NCBI GenBank assembly: GCA_031290135.1
Contig: JAITOE010000056.1
Span: 1-40,896 of the forward strand
Direction of reading: 5' to 3'
Origin: Eubacteriales Family XIII. Incertae Sedis bacterium
GTDB lineage: Bacteria > Bacillota > Clostridia > Peptostreptococcales > Anaerovoracaceae
DNA: 40,896 bases
Within the stretch, counting starts at the first letter, position 1. Each line of letters opens with the position of its first letter. Position numbers and translations under genes: made by a program. The notes beneath the pieces are model-generated. The model searched no databases, had not been told where the DNA came from, and saw only the letters and a list, made by a program, of their open reading frames with translations. Shown here one piece after another: positions 28,460 to 36,809 of this stretch.

Positions 28460-29818
28460 TTAATTCCGCAGGCTCTGCACGGGCGCCGGTATCCGTCCGC
28501 CGCGCCGGATCATTTTCGACGGCGAAGCCGTGTTCAGGCGCATCACCGGGCCGCTGCCCAGCAAACCGCCGAATTCCAGTTCATCGCCCACGTCCTTGCC
28601 GATGGCGGGGATGATCCGGACGGCGGTCGTTTTTCCGGTGTTCATCCCGTTGGCCGCTTCGTCGGCGATGATGGCAGCCCGCACGTCCGCGGGGGTATCG
28701 CCCGGCACCACGATCATGTCCAGACCCACCGAACAAACCGCCGTCATGGCCTCTAATTTTTCCACCGTCAGCGCCCCGGAGCGCGCGGCGGCGATCATGC
28801 CCGCGTCCTCGGAAACGGGGATGAAGGCGCCCGAAAGGCCGCCCACGCTGGAAGAAGCCATGACGCCGCCCTTCTTCACGGCGTCGTTCAGCAGGGCAAG
28901 CGCCGCCGTGGTGCCGTGTGCCCCGCAGACATCCAGTCCGATCTCTTCCAAAATATAGGCCACGGAGTCCCCGATGGCGGGCGTGGGCGCTAAGGACAGA
29001 TCCACGATCCCGAAAGGCACGCCGAGCTTCGCCGAGGCTTCGTTCCCCACCATCTGCCCCATGCGCGTGATCTTAAACGCGGTCTTTTTGATGATCTCCG
29101 CCACCGCCGTCAGGTCGCAGTCCGGCCCGGCCTTCTTCAGCGCGGCGCGCACGACGCCCGGCCCCGAAACCCCCACGTTGATCACGCAGTCCGGCTCGCC
29201 CGGCCCGTGAAAAGCCCCCGCCATGAACGGGTTGTCCTCCGGCGCGTTGCAGAAAACCACCAATTTCGCGGCGCCGATGCACTGTCTGTCCGCCGTCCGC
29301 TCCGCGGCCTGCCTGATCATCGCGCCCATCAGCGCCACGGCGTCCATGTTGATGCCTGACTTGGTGGAACCCACGTTCACCGACGCGCACACGCGCTCCG
29401 TCGCCGCCAGCGCCTCCGGGATGCAGCGGATCAGCGCGCGGTCGCCCGGCGAAAAGCCCTTGTGGACGAGGGCGGAGAAGCCCCCGATGAAATTGACGCC
29501 CACGTCGCCCGCCACCCGGTCAAGCACCTGTGCGTAGCGGAGCGGGTCGCCGCCAGACGCGCCCGCCAAAATAGCCATGGGCGTGACGGAAATGCGCTTG
29601 TTGATGATGGGGATGCCGTATTTCTGCTCGATCCCGTCTCCCGTTTTAACGAGATCCCGCGCACAGCCGTAAATCTTCTTGTATATTTTTTCGCAGGACG
29701 TTTCCGGGTTGCCGTCGCAGCAATCCAGCAAAGAAATGCCCATGGTGATGGTCCGGATATCCAGATTTTCCTCCTGTATCATGGTGATCGTTTCCATGAT
29801 GTCGGTCATGTTCAGCAT
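28460..29818 (-). CDS. UPF0210 (PFL/DUF711) family protein
   Basis: A protein of 452 aa with full-length similarity to the DUF711/PFL-related family ([90 protein letters not shown]). The family folds like pyruvate formate-lyase, but I see no glycyl-radical motif and no activity is established. It is typically found behind the ACT-domain protein UPF0237, as here. AGGAGG lies four bases before the ATG. The gap to the ACT gene is filled by copy 2 of the double-hairpin repeat. Confidence 0.94.
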   Translation of the reverse strand: MLNMTDIMETITMIQEENLDIRTITMGISLLDCCDGNPETSCEKIYKKIYGCARDLVKTGDGIEQKYGIPIINKRISVTPMAILAGASGGDPLRYAQVLDRVAGDVGVNFIGGFSALVHKGFSPGDRALIRCIPEALAATERVCASVNVGSTKSGINMDAVALMGAMIRQAAERTADRQCIGAAKLVVFCNAPEDNPFMAGAFHGPGEPDCVINVGVSGPGVVRAALKKAGPDCDLTAVAEIIKKTAFKITRMGQMVGNEASAKLGVPFGIVDLSLAPTPAIGDSVAYILEEIGLDVCGAHGTTAALALLNDAVKKGGVMASSSVGGLSGAFIPVSEDAGMIAAARSGALTVEKLEAMTAVCSVGLDMIVVPGDTPADVRAAIIADEAANGMNTGKTTAVRIIPAIGKDVGDELEFGGLLGSGPVMRLNTASPSKMIRRGGRIPAPVQSLRN

Positions 29819-29835
29819 AATGCCTCCTGTTTTGC

Positions 29836-29922
29836 TTCAGCAGTAGCTCTCACAAAATCATAGATTTTGGAGAGCCTTGCATGGCACCTACCGACGATTT
29901 CTTTCAGAAACCGGGTTAGGTG
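29836..29922 (-). repeat. Double-hairpin intergenic repeat, copy 2
   Basis: Reverse-complement copy of 18679-18765, again starting at a stop codon (ACT gene) and ending just before the ribosome-binding site of the next co-oriented gene. The first inner stem reads CGGTTTCT/AGAAATCG, where a C-to-T change keeps pairing through a G-U wobble. The second hairpin is unchanged. Confidence 0.8.
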
Positions 29923-29923
29923 C

Positions 29924-30187
29924 TCAAATTCGGTGCATGGAATTAAAAATATCCTCGTGCATGACATGGATCGTCATGCCGTCCACGTTCTGCTTCAGTT
30001 TTTCCTGAAGTTCCGCCAGTTCGCAGTCCATCTTCGCCATGTCAATCAGCATGACCATGGCAAAAAACTCCTGCAGCACGGATTGCGTCACTTCTATCAC
30101 GTTGGCGTTGGCCTCCGCGCAGGTCGTGCTGACCTTTGCCAGAATCCCCACCATGTCTTTGCCGATTACCGTTATTACCGCTCTCAC
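29924..30187 (-). CDS. ACT-domain protein, UPF0237 family
   Basis: A single ACT domain of 87 aa (AVITVIGKDMVGILAKVSTTCAE at the start, then VLQEFFAMVMLIDMAK). ACT domains usually bind amino acids or other small ligands; this family's ligand is not known to me. The start codon is GTG with GGAGGGA four bases upstream. The gene lies directly upstream of the UPF0210 gene, its usual partner, with the double-hairpin repeat between. A terminator hairpin at 30261-30296, with an extended -10-like motif inside, lies just upstream. Confidence 0.93.
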   Translation of the reverse strand: MRAVITVIGKDMVGILAKVSTTCAEANANVIEVTQSVLQEFFAMVMLIDMAKMDCELAELQEKLKQNVDGMTIHVMHEDIFNSMHRI

Positions 30188-30260
30188 CGCGTCCCTCCCG
30201 TTCCCCCGGATTCCCGGTCAGTCAGCGCGGGGGACGGTTTCACGCCATGCCCGCGCCCAT

Positions 30261-30296
30261 AAAAAAGTGCTATAACAGCCAAAGCCATTATAGCAC
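30261..30296 (-). terminator. Terminator after the Rrf2 gene, with an embedded -10 motif
   Basis: On the minus strand GTGCTATAA-12 nt-TTATAGCAC is followed by TTTTTT, an intrinsic terminator for the Rrf2 gene. The first arm contains TGC-TATAAT, an extended -10 match with no good -35, which could start the ACT-UPF0210 transcript. Upstream (30325-30362) the sequence cgcttgccggacg occurs twice. Confidence 0.75.
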
Positions 30297-30365
30297 ATTC
30301 ATTTCCGGAACTACAGCGAAATTTACGCTTGCCGGACGCTTGCCCCGGCGCTTGCCGGACGTTTG

Positions 30366-30800
30366 TCAGACCGCCACTGCGGACTTGGCGGCGGCTTCCC
30401 TCTTCCAAAGATCCATGACCTGCTGCTGCTTCAGCGCGTCAATCAGCTGATCTTGCAGCTTCTGGAACGTTTTGTGGATTTCACAGTAGCTTGTCGCGTC
30501 GCGGCTGCAAAAGCGGTCCGAAGCTAAGCAGCGGTTCAGGTGAATCTCGCCCTCCATCAAACAGATGATATCATAAAACGACACCTTGACGGCTTCCTCC
30601 GTTAAATGATAACCGCCGTTACACCCCTGTACCGAACAAATGAAACCTCCCTTTTTCAGTTGATTGATTACTTTCATGGAATATTGGTACGTTATTCCCA
30701 GCTCACCTGCCATGTTTCTGGCGGTTACAAGCTCCCCCTTGTGCTGTGCCAGATAACCTATCATGCGGATGGCATAGTCCGTCGTAATTTGAAGTTGCAT
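30366..30800 (-). CDS. Rrf2-family transcriptional regulator
   Basis: A DNA-binding regulator of 144 aa. The N-terminal winged helix (MQLQITTDYAIRMIGYLAQ..., VTARNMAGELGITYQYSMKVINQLKKGG) is typical. A cysteine cluster RC-x6-C-x7-C (from NRCLASDRFC to SYCEIH) matches the iron-sulfur site of IscR/NsrR-type members, so it may sense Fe-S status or nitric oxide. The ATG has AGGGG unusually close (one or two bases). Targets cannot be told. A terminator separates it from the ACT gene. Confidence 0.93.
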   Translation of the reverse strand: MQLQITTDYAIRMIGYLAQHKGELVTARNMAGELGITYQYSMKVINQLKKGGFICSVQGCNGGYHLTEEAVKVSFYDIICLMEGEIHLNRCLASDRFCSRDATSYCEIHKTFQKLQDQLIDALKQQQVMDLWKREAAAKSAVAV

Positions 30801-31010
30801 TCCCCTTTCACCCCTTTTTCATTAATTCGCCGCCCGCCGTTTGGCGCGGTACGGCTCTACATGTGCGAACCGAAATCATGCAGCAGCTTGTTCGCGCCCC
30901 CCTGGCCCGGACAAACCGCGCACAATGGCTGCGGCCCGTTTTTTACGTCACCCCCGGCGAGTCTTTCTGTCTGCTTCCCGGTCTGCCAACTGTCCCGCCA
31001 TAAAATGTTT

Positions 31011-31084
31011 TGGAGCGGGTGAAGGGAATCGAACCCTCGTATCCAGCTTGGGAAGCTGGTGTTCTGCCATTGAACTACACCCGC
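31011..31084 (-). tRNA. tRNA-Gly (anticodon CCC)
   Basis: On the minus strand the 74-nt cloverleaf starts GCGGGTGTAGTTCAATGGCA and ends CCCGCTCCA, with CCA encoded. The acceptor stem is GCGGGTG/CACCCGC. The anticodon stem CCAGC/GCTGG holds the loop TTCCCAA, so the anticodon is CCC, reading GGG. Confidence 0.95.
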
Positions 31085-31102
31085 AAAGTATATAACACCT
31101 CT

Positions 31103-31131
31103 ATAATATCAAATATTTTTGGTGATTTCAA
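31103..31131 (-). promoter_or_regulatory. Promoter of tRNA-Gly
   Basis: On the minus strand TTGAAA (31126-31131) and TATTAT (31103-31108) are 17 bases apart, placing the start about 12 bases before the mature tRNA. Confidence 0.65.
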
Positions 31132-31416
31132 GTGTTTTATTTCAACTTTATTTCAATCTTCAATCTTGGATCCGTCCAAAATTGAAACTAACACTCATTT
31201 AAAGCGTAAGGTATATTTTCACCACGGCAATCGCAACTATAAGCATATTATATTAAATTACGATATAAATATCAAGAGATATATGAAAAAAAATTGAAAA
31301 TGCCGCAATTATTTTTGTTATATGGACTTTATGCAACGAATAGACATATTTTATGGCGCAAAACCCCATAAAAATACACTGTGGAGCGATCTGGTGTTTT
31401 TCCCGGAAAAAAGTTC
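31132..31416. other. AT-rich intergenic stretch between the two tRNA genes
   Basis: Noticeably AT-rich DNA with no coding pattern and no clear repeat. Small ORFs here (31010-31297 +, 31253-31513 -) have no ribosome site or recognisable sequence. Confidence 0.4.
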
Positions 31417-31445
31417 TTGACGTTTTGCCGCTTAGACCATAATAT
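31417..31445 (+). promoter_or_regulatory. Promoter of tRNA-Arg
   Basis: TTGACG (31417-31422) and TAATAT (31440-31445) are 17 bases apart, with the tRNA starting about 60 bases later. Confidence 0.65.
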
Positions 31446-31513
31446 AGAAGAGTGCCGTAAATAAGCGCACGGCGAAGCGCAAGGCACGCATTGTGTTCCG
31501 GGCCGTGTGACAT

Positions 31514-31590
31514 GCGCCTGTAGCTCAGCTGGATAGAGCGTCAGACTCCGACTCTGAAGGCCGCACGTTCGAACCGTGTCAGGCGTACCA
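31514..31590 (+). tRNA. tRNA-Arg (anticodon CCG)
   Basis: A 77-nt cloverleaf starting GCGCCTGTAGCTCAGCTGGA and ending GGCGTACCA, CCA included. The anticodon stem TCAGA/TCTGA holds the loop CTCCGAC, so the anticodon is CCG, reading CGG. The first acceptor pair is G1-U72 instead of G-C, a small oddity. Confidence 0.94.
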
Positions 31591-31595
31591 TGTGG

Positions 31596-31632
31596 AAACC
31601 CTTGGAATCTCAATGATTCCGAGGGTTTTTTC
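31596..31632 (+). terminator. Terminator of tRNA-Arg
   Basis: AAACCCT-t-GGAATC pairs with GATTCC-g-AGGGTTT, followed by a run of Ts. It starts six bases after the tRNA. Confidence 0.85.
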
Positions 31633-31864
31633 GGTATCGGGCCTCACGGAAGCCCTGCCATCAGCATGCGGCATATTTTCTGCCTCCGCTGCGAAAACCC
31701 CTTGCCGTAAACCGCAGTACTGCGTGCTCATCACGGCATGATCATCAAAATAACGATAACGATATTGAGTCAATCGATTTTTTGTTTGGCATATGTCCAA
31801 GCGGCCTTTCTATGGCGCCAGCTCTTCCCAAAAGCCAGAACCGTGGAAAAAAATGGAAAAAACA
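31633..31864. other. Intergenic DNA, no recognised feature
   Basis: No gene is supported. The minus ORF 31579-31800 reads through the tRNA terminator and matches nothing I know. Confidence 0.35.
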
Positions 31865-31893
31865 TTGACATCCCGCCGGCTTGCGGCTATACT
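31865..31893 (+). promoter_or_regulatory. Promoter for the OB/HD protein gene
   Basis: TTGACA (31865-31870) and TATACT (31888-31893) are 17 bases apart. The leader is about 60 nt. Confidence 0.8.
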
Positions 31894-31959
31894 GTAATAG
31901 TATGAGGGGAACGCGCGCGGCATTTGCGGGCGCAGGGGGAAAGGAGAAACACGGAATTC

Positions 31960-32937
31960 ATGAAAGAACATTGCGTGGAGCGGCTGAAAACGGATGAAGA
32001 AATCGTCGGTTTTTTTATGGTACGGATGCTCGCCGTTAAAATAGGCTCCAACAAAAAACAGTATCTGGATTTGCTGCTCGCGGACAACACCGGGGAAATC
32101 ACGGCGAAAAAATGGGACGTAGCGGACACGGAACTGCCGTCGCTCAACGAAATACAGGCAGGGGACGTCCTGAAGGTCAAGGCGATTGTGACGGAATGGA
32201 GCGGCATGCGTCAGCTCAAAATCATCCGTCTGCGAAAGGCCGTGGAACAGGACGGGATCGAGCGTTCGGACTTCATCAAGGCCGCGCCGGAAAAACCGGA
32301 GGAAATGTACGCATATCTGCTGGCGGGGGCGGAAGCCATCGGCGACGCGGACTTGCGGGGGATTTCCGTGCGAATTCTGGAAGAAAACCGGGAAAAGCTC
32401 ATGTACTATCCGGCCGCGGCAAAAAACCACCATTCGGAAATGGGCGGCCTGCTGTACCATATGAAGCGGATGCTGATGATGGGGGAGCGGTATTGCCAGG
32501 TGTACGAGAACCTGAACCGGGATCTCGTGACAACGGGGGTCATCATACACGACATGGAGAAGCTGACGGAAATGATCGCCGACACGGACGGCATCGTGTC
32601 GGAATATTCGTTTGAGGGGCAGATGCTGGGGCATTTGATACAGGGCGTCAAGCAGATAGCCCGCCTGGCTTCCGAGCTGGGCGTCCCGGAGGAAAAGGCC
32701 GTCATGCTGGAGCATATGATCCTTTCTCACCACTACGAGCCGGAATTCGGCAGCCCGAAAAAGCCGCTCTTCCCGGAAGCGGAGATCCTGCATTATCTGG
32801 ACATCGTGGACGCGCGCATGTACGATATGCAAGCGGCGCTGAACGCGGCGCCGCCGGGCGGTTTCTCCGAGAAGGTGCGGACGCTGGAGAACAGGAGGCT
32901 ATACAGGCCGCGTGGTTTCGGGATGCCGGCGGAGTGA
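31960..32937 (+). CDS. YhaM-like 3'-5' exoribonuclease (OB-fold plus HD domain)
   Basis: A protein of 325 aa. An N-terminal OB-fold nucleic-acid-binding domain (about 8-95, with QYLDLLLADNTGEITAKKWD) precedes an HD phosphohydrolase domain (about 145-290) with YHMKRML, the HD pair in VIIHDMEKL, LEHMILSHH and a late DIVDARM. This is the layout of YhaM, a Firmicutes 3'-5' exoribonuclease acting on RNA and single-stranded DNA. ATG 31960 is used; the track's TTG 31924 adds only 12 residues. The nearest ribosome site AAAGGAG is rather far, about 13 bases upstream. It has its own promoter and precedes recD2 by 133 bases. Confidence 0.9.
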   Translation: MKEHCVERLKTDEEIVGFFMVRMLAVKIGSNKKQYLDLLLADNTGEITAKKWDVADTELPSLNEIQAGDVLKVKAIVTEWSGMRQLKIIRLRKAVEQDGIERSDFIKAAPEKPEEMYAYLLAGAEAIGDADLRGISVRILEENREKLMYYPAAAKNHHSEMGGLLYHMKRMLMMGERYCQVYENLNRDLVTTGVIIHDMEKLTEMIADTDGIVSEYSFEGQMLGHLIQGVKQIARLASELGVPEEKAVMLEHMILSHHYEPEFGSPKKPLFPEAEILHYLDIVDARMYDMQAALNAAPPGGFSEKVRTLENRRLYRPRGFGMPAE

Positions 32938-33070
32938 TTGCGCCCGCCCGTTACTGTTCAAAGCCTGTGTCCGTCTTGGGGGCAGTCCCGCCGGGATGTC
33001 TCTTCGAAAGGCAAACCCGATATACCGGGCGGATGTTTGAATAGTTGCGCCCGCCCCGCAGCCGGGGTGA

Positions 33071-35341
33071 ATGACCGCCAAAACGGATGAACACATGGAA
33101 GAAAAAACGGCGACCTTAAAAGAATTGGTATACCACAACGCGGAAAGCGCCTATACGGTAGGCGTTTTTCAGGGCGCGGAAGACAGCTTCACCGCAGTGG
33201 GGCATCTGCCCGCCGCTTCGGCGGGACGGACGTTCCGGCTGGGCGGCGTCTGGAAGGAACACCCGGCCTACGGGAGCCAGTTCTCTTTTTCGGAATACAG
33301 GGAGGAAATGCCCGACACGGACGAAGGCATCGCGTCATTTTTGGCTTCCGGAGCGCTGAAAGGCGTGGGGAAAAAACGGGCAGCCCTCATCGTGGAGGCG
33401 TTTGGCACGGACACGCTCCGCGTGATCGACGAGGAACCTCACAAATTGACGGAGATCAGCGGGATAGGCCCCAAAAAGGCGGCCGACATATGCGAGGCGT
33501 TCCGGCAGCACAGGGAATTCGCGGAAGTCAGCCTGTATTTCCAGCAATTCGGCGTGTCGGTGCCGGCCGCCATGCGGCTTTACAAGACATATGGCGCGGA
33601 TACCATAAACGCGGTCAGGGAAAACCCGTACCGGCTGATCGGCGACGTACACGGGATGGGCTTCCGGGCGGCGGACAGCATCGCCATGAAGATGGGGATC
33701 GACAAAAACAGCGTCTTCCGCCTGCAAAGCGGGATCAAATACATCCTGTGGTACCATGTGAACGACGGAAGCGCCTTCATCCCGAAAACGCTGCTGTTGG
33801 ACAAGGCGGCGCAGCTTCTGGACGTATCGCGTGACGACATCGAGGAATGTCTGCCGGAAATGGTTTTTGAAGGCGAGCTGCAGATTGAAAACCTGGAAGG
33901 CCGCCCCGTGGTCTTTCTGGAAGCCTACTACGTGGCGGAGCAGAGCGTGTGCAAAGATCTGATACGCTTAGAAAGGGCGGAGCTGCGGACGCTCCAGGCG
34001 GATGTGGAAAACCTGCTGGACATGACGGAGCGGGAATCCGGCGTCCGCCTGTCGGAAAACCAGAAATACGCCGTGCGGGAATCCCTGGACCACGGCGTCT
34101 TTGTCATAACGGGTGGGCCGGGGACAGGCAAGACGACCATCATCAACTCGATCATCGCCATTTTGAAAAGCGGCGGCATCGAAACGGGGATCGCCGCGCC
34201 CACGGGACGGGCCGCCAAGCGCATCACCGAGACGACGGGGCACGAAGCCTCCACCATACACAGGATGCTGGAATATTGCTATTCCGAGAACGATGACGCG
34301 ATGCGCTTCGGCAAAAATGCGGAAAACCCGCTGCCGCTGGGCGCGGTCATCGTTGACGAGGCGTCCATGATAGACATCATGCTCATGAAAGGGCTGCTGC
34401 AGGCCATTCCGTCGGGCGCCCGGCTCATCGTCGTGGGCGACGCGGACCAGCTGCCCTCCGTGGGCGCGGGCAACGTGCTGCGGGACATGCTGGACAGCGA
34501 GCTTATTTATTCCGTCAGGCTGACGGAGATATTCCGCCAGGCGAACGAAAGCTCGATCATCGTGAACGCCCACCGGATCAACCGGGGCGAATACCCGGAG
34601 TTCAACAGCCGGGGCGGGGATTTTTTTCTGGTGCAGCGGAACGACGACGAACACATCCTGGAAACCCTGCAAGAACTCTGCGCCACGAGGCTGCCGAAAT
34701 ATTACGCCGACTGCGACATCCTGAAAGACCTGCAGGTGCTGACGCCAGTGCGCAAAGGCGTGCTGGGAAGCGCCCATTTAAACAAGATGCTGCAGGCCAT
34801 CCTGAACCCGCCGGCGCCGGGGCGGAGCGAACGGACGTTCGGGGAGCGGACGCTGCGCGAGGGCGACAAGGTGATGCAGACCCGCAACAATTACCGGATG
34901 GCGTGGCGAAAGGCGGACGGCGCGGAAGAGGGGGAGGGCGTTTTCAACGGAGACGTCGGCTTCATCCGTGCCTTAGACGCGGAAAACGGCTTGATCACGG
35001 TGGTTTTCGACGACAACCGCTTTGTGGAGTATGATTTCACGCAGACGGACGAACTGGAGCTGGCCTATGCCGTCACCGTCCACAAGAGCCAAGGCAGCGA
35101 ATTCCCGCTGGTCCTCATGCCGGTCACGTGGTTCCCCCCGGTCCTGGCGACCCGGAACCTGCTGTACACGGCGGTGACGCGGGGGAAACGCGCCGTGATC
35201 CTGGTGGGCATGGAAAACCGCATGCGCGTCATGGTGGACAACAACCAGATAAAAGAACGTTTTTCGGGTCTCTGTCCCCGGCTGCGCGCTTTTTTGCCGC
35301 AAAACGGTTCGGGCGGCGAAGCGTTCTGGAACCTGCCCTGA
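33071..35341 (+). CDS. recD2: RecD2-type ATP-dependent DNA helicase
   Basis: A superfamily 1B 5'-3' helicase of 756 aa of the RecD2/YrrC type, found in species without RecBCD and involved in recombination and repair. It has an N-terminal OB-like part, helix-hairpin-helix repeats (LKGVGKKRAALIVEAFG and EISGIGPKKAADI), Walker A TGGPGTGKTTI (about 346-356), motif II IVDEASMIDI (near 428), VVGDADQLPSVGAGN, and the C-terminal VTVHKSQGSEFPLVLMP and LLYTAVTRGKRAVILVG. The start is uncertain: ATG 33071 has GGGGTGA almost touching it, while ATG 33095 (MEEKTATLKEL) fits the family N-terminus better. comFC follows. Confidence 0.94.
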   Translation: MTAKTDEHMEEKTATLKELVYHNAESAYTVGVFQGAEDSFTAVGHLPAASAGRTFRLGGVWKEHPAYGSQFSFSEYREEMPDTDEGIASFLASGALKGVGKKRAALIVEAFGTDTLRVIDEEPHKLTEISGIGPKKAADICEAFRQHREFAEVSLYFQQFGVSVPAAMRLYKTYGADTINAVRENPYRLIGDVHGMGFRAADSIAMKMGIDKNSVFRLQSGIKYILWYHVNDGSAFIPKTLLLDKAAQLLDVSRDDIEECLPEMVFEGELQIENLEGRPVVFLEAYYVAEQSVCKDLIRLERAELRTLQADVENLLDMTERESGVRLSENQKYAVRESLDHGVFVITGGPGTGKTTIINSIIAILKSGGIETGIAAPTGRAAKRITETTGHEASTIHRMLEYCYSENDDAMRFGKNAENPLPLGAVIVDEASMIDIMLMKGLLQAIPSGARLIVVGDADQLPSVGAGNVLRDMLDSELIYSVRLTEIFRQANESSIIVNAHRINRGEYPEFNSRGGDFFLVQRNDDEHILETLQELCATRLPKYYADCDILKDLQVLTPVRKGVLGSAHLNKMLQAILNPPAPGRSERTFGERTLREGDKVMQTRNNYRMAWRKADGAEEGEGVFNGDVGFIRALDAENGLITVVFDDNRFVEYDFTQTDELELAYAVTVHKSQGSEFPLVLMPVTWFPPVLATRNLLYTAVTRGKRAVILVGMENRMRVMVDNNQIKERFSGLCPRLRAFLPQNGSGGEAFWNLP

Positions 35342-35368
35342 TTTTTAAGAAAGGATTTGTTTCTGCAA

Positions 35369-35387
35369 GCGGCAATTTATTTGCCGC
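35369..35387 (+). other. Small hairpin between recD2 and comFC
   Basis: GCGGCAA-tttat-TTGCCGC forms a 7-bp stem with no U-tract. It lies just before the comFC start and may reduce or tune its translation. This is inference. Confidence 0.35.
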
Positions 35388-35396
35388 GGCGGCAGA

Positions 35397-36248
35397 ATGG
35401 TGCGAATCATGAAACACGTATGGGAAAAAGCGCTGGCCGCGTGGGCTTTGGTCCGCCCGGCGCTCCGGACGTCGGCCCGCCGGGCCTACGGAATAGCGCT
35501 GGAATGGCTCTACCCCTCTTCCATATACTGCATGTCCTGCGGGAACCTGATAGACGAATCCCGCCCCTACGCCCTCTGCGACGCCTGCATGGGGAATTTC
35601 ATATGGGCGACGGGCAAAAACTGCGGCAAATGCGGCACGATTTTAAACGGGGCGGCGGCGCAGGGCACGGAACCGGCGCTGTGCGGCGCCTGCGCGGACG
35701 GGGAACGCGCCTTCGAAAAAGGCTTTGCCTGTGTTGCTTACAGCAGCGGGCGGGAGGTCGTCCGCAGGTTCAAGTACGGGGGACGCGCCTATTACGGCGA
35801 AAAGATCGCGCGGATTTTATATGACCGGCTTCTCCCGGAACTGCCCGGCGTGGATCTGGTCCTTACGGTTCCCATGTACCGCAGGAAAGAACGGAAGCGG
35901 GGCTATAACCAGGCCGACCTGGCGGGCAGACCGCTTGCGCAAAAGCGGGGGCTGCCCTATGCCGGGGACGTCCTGCTCCGGACGCGGCGCACGGAGGCCA
36001 TGAGCCGGCTGGGGACGGAAGAGCGGAACGCGAACGTGAAAGGCGCCTTTGCCGTGGCACCGGACAAGGCGGGGCAGGTAAGCGGCAAGCGCATCCTATT
36101 GGTGGATGATATTTTTACGACGGGCAGCACGGTCGAGGCCTGCGCCGAAGCGCTTCTTTCGGCGGGCGCCGGGCAGGTGTACTTCGCGGTGTTTGCCATC
36201 GGCAGTGATGATTCTTCGGATTCCGCGGCTGTCCGGGTCTGTGGTTGA
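35397..36248 (+). CDS. comFC: ComFC-like amidophosphoribosyltransferase-family protein
   Basis: A protein of 283 aa of the ComF family, linked to natural DNA uptake. After an N-terminal helix there is a double zinc finger (CMSCGNLIDESRPYALCDAC and CGKCG...LCGAC, about 42-100). A phosphoribosyltransferase fold follows with VPMYRRKERKRGYNQADLAG and the PRPP motif RILLVDDIFTTGSTVEACA (about 233-251). Two ATGs compete (35397, 35409), neither with a strong ribosome site. Transformation needs many other genes not seen here. The stop lies at the start of the candidate raiA-type RNA. Confidence 0.9.
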   Translation: MVRIMKHVWEKALAAWALVRPALRTSARRAYGIALEWLYPSSIYCMSCGNLIDESRPYALCDACMGNFIWATGKNCGKCGTILNGAAAQGTEPALCGACADGERAFEKGFACVAYSSGREVVRRFKYGGRAYYGEKIARILYDRLLPELPGVDLVLTVPMYRRKERKRGYNQADLAGRPLAQKRGLPYAGDVLLRTRRTEAMSRLGTEERNANVKGAFAVAPDKAGQVSGKRILLVDDIFTTGSTVEACAEALLSAGAGQVYFAVFAIGSDDSSDSAAVRVCG

Positions 36249-36440
36249 AAGTCCAGGCCAGCTACGGGCAAAAGGACCCACGTAAGCTGATCCGCAAGGC
36301 GGGCAGTGATCATGGCGTAGCTTAGAAGTAAGTCCTCCGGCAAAGCCGGCAGGCGGGTGTGGGGGCAAAGACCAGGTCAGCCGGACAGCCGCGGGCTCCG
36401 AAGATTTATCCACACCCGCGCTTTGCGGGCGCGGGAGGCA
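36245..36440 (+). ncRNA. Structured RNA downstream of comFC, candidate raiA motif
   Basis: From the comFC stop for about 195 bases there is no coding pattern but many pairings. AGCTAC (near 36262) pairs with GTAGCT; TGATC with GATCA inside it; CCGGC-aaa-GCCGG forms a tight hairpin; GCGGGTGTGG pairs with CCACACCCGC over about 45 bases; and a GC-rich hairpin CCCGC-gcttt-GCGGG closes the end. The sequence begins gaaagtccaggccagctacg. Length, compactness and position next to comFC suggest the raiA-motif RNA known from Firmicutes and Actinobacteria. This is recalled, not searched. No raiA/hpf gene follows. Confidence 0.55.
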
Positions 36441-36617
36441 GGGGACAAAACCGGCTATTCACAGAAGCGAATATTTATACATCGGTGAATACGTTGAAAA
36501 CACTGGGCGTGAGCCGAATAATACAATAATATACAATTACACATGCATAGTTTTTCCGAAAGAAAACTATCCACATGCGGCAGCTTGGTTTTCCAATAAC
36601 CCACAGACTTATCCACA
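36406..36617 (+). other. Cluster of DnaA-box-like 9-mers
   Basis: Two perfect TTATCCACA sites (36406-36414, 36609-36617) and near matches CTATTCACA (36455-36463) and CTATCCACA (36567-36575) share one orientation, with a fifth, ATATCCACA, at 36844-36852. An AT-rich stretch (ataatacaataatatacaa, about 36518-36536) lies between them. No dnaA, dnaN or parA gene is in the window. The first box overlaps a stem of the RNA candidate. Confidence 0.5.
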
Positions 36618-36725
36618 GGTCGCAAAGGAAAAATATTGGCGGCAGAATCAAATAAAACGCGGAAAAACCCGCCGTCCGCGCCGCAGAAAAAATTTATGGG
36701 TTGAATGACGGATGAATAAAAAAAT

Positions 36726-36758
36726 GAGCGAAGCGTGAGCGAAGTTTTGAGCGAAGCT
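36726..36758 (+). repeat. Short tandem repeat GAGCGAAG x3
   Basis: gagcgaagc, gagcgaagt and gagcgaagc occur within 33 bases, separated by two to four bases. It lies in the non-coding gap before the Rpn gene. Function is unknown. Confidence 0.5.
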
Positions 36759-36795
36759 GAGATAAAAAGTTATTATTTAAAGGAGTGTTCGTCTG

Positions 36796-36809
36796 GGGGC
36801 GGCGCCGCC
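36796..36809. repeat. Palindromic 14-mer left of the Rpn gene
   Basis: GGGGCGGCGCCGCC occurs here and again at 37862-37875 in the terminator behind the Rpn gene, bracketing about 1.05 kb. Confidence 0.5.

Noticed and set aside
31010-31513. Small ORFs in the AT-rich gap between tRNAs
   Set aside because: They overlap the tRNA-Gly gene or its promoter, lack ribosome sites and show no protein-like sequence.
36245-36440. RNase P RNA, tmRNA or 6S RNA
   Set aside because: The conserved P4 and ACAGAA-type segments of RNase P, a tRNA-like end, and the 6S bubble layout are not visible.
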